Assembly: GCA_949127685.1 (NCBI GenBank)
Contig: CASBPW010000156.1
Coordinates: 1-22,093 of the forward strand
Length of the DNA: 22,093 bases
Source of the DNA: Candidatus Sivonenia alaskensis PMM_0068
Lineage (GTDB): Bacteria; Cyanobacteriota; Cyanobacteriia; Gloeobacterales; PMM-0068
Reading direction: 5' to 3'
Shown: positions 21,652 to 22,093 of the stretch, piece after piece
Layout: each line of letters begins with the position of its first letter
How positions within the stretch are numbered: the first letter of the stretch is position 1
The notes under the pieces: generated by a model
What the model saw: only the letters and a program-made list of their open reading frames with translations
Databases searched by the model: none
What the model was told of the DNA's origin: nothing
Made by a program: the position numbers and the translations under genes

Positions 21652-22093
21652 ATGAATAACAAGAAAACACTGATGCGAGGATTTGCAGGGTTACTCAGCG
21701 CTACTGCATTACTGACGGCAAATAGTGTGCAGGCTCAGCCACAAACCAGCACTCCTCAAGGCAACGTAGCCAGCACTCCCCCCCGAGGAGGAATGATGGC
21801 CCAGAGTGATCAACACTTCATTGTGATGATGATTCCCCATCATGAAGGAGCTATCGATATGGCGGATCTTGCCTTAAAAAGAGCCCAACACCCCGAAATC
21901 AAAAAACTGGCTGAAAATATTAAAATCACCCAAACCAAAGAAATTCAGCAGATGCGGGGCTGGTACAAGCAGTGGTATGGCACAGAGGTGCCAAATTGGG
22001 GACCCGGTAAGGGCTGGGGTTGGAATTCCCAAAATCGACAGCAATCAAGCAATAATCCACCAACTTATGGAGGGCCTGGGATGGGCATGGGAC
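21652..22093 (+). CDS. DUF305 family secreted protein, N-terminal part (3' end outside window)
   Basis: The frame starts at the ATG at 21652 and is open to the right edge, so at least 147 codons are visible. A Sec signal peptide (MNNKKTLMRGFAGLLSATAL... to VQA, about residue 27) is followed by a Ser/Thr/Pro linker and the DUF305 core. That core has the hallmark DQHFIVMMIPHHEGAIDMADLAL with its M-I-P-H-H, then AQHPEIKKLAENIKITQTKEIQQMRGWYKQWYG. DUF305 proteins form ferritin-like four-helix bundles, often near copper and redox genes. The HH pair is a candidate metal ligand. After the core there is a Gly/Trp/Asn/Gln-rich, low-complexity stretch (WGPGKGWGWN, GGPGMGMG). AAAGAGAAAG precedes the ATG. 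Confidence 0.9.
   Translation, partial: MNNKKTLMRGFAGLLSATALLTANSVQAQPQTSTPQGNVASTPPRGGMMAQSDQHFIVMMIPHHEGAIDMADLALKRAQHPEIKKLAENIKITQTKEIQQMRGWYKQWYGTEVPNWGPGKGWGWNSQNRQQSSNNPPTYGGPGMGMG

Overview
The window looks like a chromosomal segment of a cyanobacterium of moderate GC content. The evidence is the protein set. There is the tail of a DUF6464-type protein, a family I know mainly from cyanobacteria. A small TPR protein sits beside a YkgJ cysteine-cluster protein. PdxJ, ThiL and UbiD look cyanobacterial, and the toxin-antitoxin locus is of the TumE type. I cannot place the genus; a deep-branching lineage is possible but unproven.

Layout. Positions 1-1320 hold the DUF6464 tail (+), then, on the minus strand, a 54-aa small ORF, YkgJ and TPR in one possible transcription unit. 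Positions 1375-5433 hold housekeeping genes: thiL (thiamine diphosphate), a broken hypothetical gene, moaC (molybdenum cofactor), pdxJ (vitamin B6) and an MFS exporter. Positions 5648-6795 are a complete IS1-family element with 26-bp terminal inverted repeats. It lies between the exporter and a MarR-type regulator (7157-7654) that has a palindrome just before its start. Positions 7701-8525 hold a decayed stretch and a TumE toxin whose cognate antitoxin gene carries an in-frame stop codon. ubiD follows (8555-10063), divergent from an AraC-family regulator.

Positions 11290-18727 form a type II secretion / type IV pilus-like island in two divergent arms. Three overlapping genes for minor (pseudo)pilins lie on the minus strand. 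A secreted protein, then a GspE/PilB ATPase, a GspC/PilP-like inner-membrane protein and a secretin lie on the plus strand. The plus arm supplies the motor, the bridge and the outer-membrane channel. The minus arm supplies tip-type pilins. The platform protein (GspF/PilC), the major pilin, the prepilin peptidase and PilM/N/O are not in the window. The GspC/PilP-like protein carries an exact-period 147-bp tandem duplication in its cytoplasmic part.

Convergent with the secretin is a three-gene minus-strand operon of unrecognised proteins (18720-20210). Two genes encode separate modules, a membrane module and a soluble helical module, and the third is a fusion of both. An AI-2E-family membrane protein and the start of a DUF305 secreted protein close the window.

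The points most worth following are the split/fused three-gene family, the compact secretin island with its duplicated motif region, the toxin with an interrupted antitoxin, and the hypothetical gene broken by a single TGA.
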